Assembly (NCBI RefSeq): GCF_001306415.1
Contig: NZ_LDJX01000001.1
Coordinates: forward strand, 682,001-746,000
Source of the DNA: Croceitalea dokdonensis DOKDO 023
GTDB lineage: Bacteria > Bacteroidota > Bacteroidia > Flavobacteriales > Flavobacteriaceae
Direction of reading: 5' to 3'
Length of the DNA stretch: 64,000 bases
Part shown: positions 62,683 to 64,000 of the stretch, piece by piece
Layout of the letters: the number at the start of each line of letters is the position of its first letter
How positions within the stretch are numbered: the stretch's first letter is position 1
Position numbers and translations under genes: made by a program
Notes under the pieces: model-generated
The model's input: the letters and a program-made list of their open reading frames with translations, nothing else
Told to the model about the DNA's origin: nothing
Database searches by the model: none

Positions 62683-64000
62683 TTAATTTACATGCTCTAA
62701 TATCCAACTCGAAATTTCTTTTAATGCTATTGGGGAAAACGTTTGCTCTATCTTTTGATATTCGTCCATCTTTCCAGTTTCACACTCTTGAAAAAAGTGG
62801 TTTAAGTTTTCTAATTCTATGATTTTATAATCTTGATTACCTCCTTTAATCAAAGCTTGACGTATTCCATTTTGATTTATTTTGGCTTTTACTTGGGTAT
62901 CTTTACTACCATTTAAGGACAATACAGGAATTTTTAATTTTTCGATTTCAGTAGCAGGATTGTAATTATAAAAATAGCGAACCCAAGGTGTAGTTCTTGT
63001 TTCGATTAAACCTTCAATAATTTCATTCACTTTGGCATCATTACCAACTAATGGTTCTAATATAGGAGCAATCGTTTTGTTGTAATGATTTGTCAATTCT
63101 TTTTTAATTATTGATAATTCGTTGTCTGAAGACGCAATTTTAATTGCTTTTCTAATGGCTCGTTCATATTCTGCTTCATTTGGTACAGGAAAAGGCCTCA
63201 TTGATATAGACTGCATTAATGATATTTCACTCCCAGGAATTCCTGTAGAAGCCAATAAAACCATAAAAGACACGCCTTTTGTTTGATTTGCTGCTAAAGG
63301 AGCAATAATACCACCTTCGCTATGACCTATTAATCCGATATCATTAGCATCAATATCTGCTCTTGATTTTAGATACTTTACAGCACTTACTACATCTGTT
63401 GAAAAATCTTTTGTAGTAGCATTACTAAAATTACCTGTCGATTTTCCTACACCACGATCATCAAAACGCAAAACTGCAATACCTTGGCGAGTTAAATGAT
63501 CTGCAATTATCCAAAAAGGTTTGTGATTTGCAAATGTTTCGTCTCTATCTTGTGGACCACTACCACTTATTAAAATAACAGCTGGAGATTTTCCAGATTT
63601 TTTAGGTATGGTTAATGTTCCAACAAGTGATACATTAGCTTCCTTATTCTCAAAAACTACTTCTTCTTCATTATAGGGATACGGTTTAACAGGTTCTTGA
63701 GGTCTATTATTTTTAGCTTCCAATTTTAGCTTTCCTTTTTTCAAGTTTAAAGGAAGTTGATTCACACCTTCGGTAAATGTGCCTTCAAACTGTTTTAATG
63801 TTTGATTGAATTTACCTTCGTACTTTACACCTAAGTTTGCACCATCTATAAGTAATACACCATTTTCAAAAGTCGTTTTTTGAGGTTTTAGAGCAGTAAC
63901 ACGTTGCTTGGGTATTGAAAACTCCGTAACATATTCATTTTCAATGTTTTTAATATTAAAAATAAAACTGATTTCTTTGTCTTCTCCTAATTTTGCTGTT
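62683..64000 (-). CDS. alpha/beta hydrolase with N-terminal domain, partial
   Basis: The reading frame is open to the right edge, so the gene is cut by the window; 439 codons are visible. The N-terminal 140 residues form a separate domain (SFIFNIKNIENEYVTEFSI; GKFNQTLKQFEGTFTEGVNQ). The hydrolase domain has VILISGSGPQDRDE near the oxyanion hole, nucleophile elbow GLIGHSEGGIIAP (Ser), and a C-terminal SLNGSKDTQV and NLNHFFQE with the Asp and His. It resembles secreted serine aminopeptidase-like or dienelactone hydrolase-like esterases of Bacteroidota. Its GTG at 63765 is internal, not the start. Confidence 0.85.
   Translation of the reverse strand, partial: TAKLGEDKEISFIFNIKNIENEYVTEFSIPKQRVTALKPQKTTFENGVLLIDGANLGVKYEGKFNQTLKQFEGTFTEGVNQLPLNLKKGKLKLEAKNNRPQEPVKPYPYNEEEVVFENKEANVSLVGTLTIPKKSGKSPAVILISGSGPQDRDETFANHKPFWIIADHLTRQGIAVLRFDDRGVGKSTGNFSNATTKDFSTDVVSAVKYLKSRADIDANDIGLIGHSEGGIIAPLAANQTKGVSFMVLLASTGIPGSEISLMQSISMRPFPVPNEAEYERAIRKAIKIASSDNELSIIKKELTNHYNKTIAPILEPLVGNDAKVNEIIEGLIETRTTPWVRYFYNYNPATEIEKLKIPVLSLNGSKDTQVKAKINQNGIRQALIKGGNQDYKIIELENLNHFFQECETGKMDEYQKIEQTFSPIALKEISSWILEHVN

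Noticed and set aside
63765-63765. GTG start of the last hydrolase at this position
   Set aside because: The same frame continues without a stop to the right edge and reads as a coherent N-terminal domain, so the gene is partial.

Overview
The window is chromosomal DNA from a member of the Flavobacteriaceae (Bacteroidota), probably a marine one. Evidence: Bacteroidota-only families (DUF4252, DUF4290, a Lacal_2735-type protein, a ResB-CcsA fusion, the START-like AHSA1 family), lipoprotein signals with S/G-Cys lipoboxes, A-rich leaders instead of Shine-Dalgarno sites, promoters of the TTG-N17-20-TAnnTTTG type, and a TonB receptor supplying B12 uptake. No phage, IS transposase, CRISPR array or rRNA was seen.

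Layout. 0-2.9 kb: a minus-strand ECF sigma operon (sigma factor, small membrane protein that is probably its partner, three DUF4252 paralogues). 3.0-4.5 kb: S41 peptidase lipoprotein. 4.5-9.7 kb: B12 salvage locus, a TonB receptor behind a cobalamin riboswitch and a divergent btuFCD-like ABC transporter. 9.8-19.6 kb: housekeeping (RmuC, thioesterase, 6-phosphogluconolactonase, cytochrome c biogenesis CcsBA, DUF2520, KdsC-like phosphatase, Maf, MscS-like). 19.7-26.9 kb: PIG-L deacetylase, an unlisted 42-residue membrane peptide, a sodium:solute symporter, DUF2911 and secreted proteins. 27.0-31.0 kb: a tightly coupled light-response operon (SRPBCC, SDR, photolyase, divergent photolyase/cryptochrome homologue); a BLUF blue-light sensor follows at 37.3 kb. 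31-46.5 kb: M20 peptidase, pirin, beta-lactamase-like protein, MurA, DUF4290, RecQ, Fmt, HU, YqgE, class IV aminotransferase. tRNA-Met(CAT) lies at 46.6 kb.

From about 47.0 kb to the right edge the character changes. The DNA becomes visibly more AT-rich, every gene lies on the minus strand, and the content is accessory: cupin, LRR lipoprotein, two DJ-1/PfpI proteins, three alpha/beta hydrolases, two membrane-anchored amidohydrolases, an alcohol dehydrogenase, a GNAT acetyltransferase, two outer-membrane barrels and an extra-type tryptophanyl-tRNA synthetase. At the junction is a decayed tRNA-Pro 3' end followed by its own terminator (46.98-47.04 kb). I read this as the left end of a genomic island inserted in a tRNA-Pro gene. 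Inside the island are a gene split by an in-frame TGA, a gene with a frameshifted A9 tract, a duplicated gene start, and two arrays of about 20-bp direct repeats that look like a shared regulatory element.
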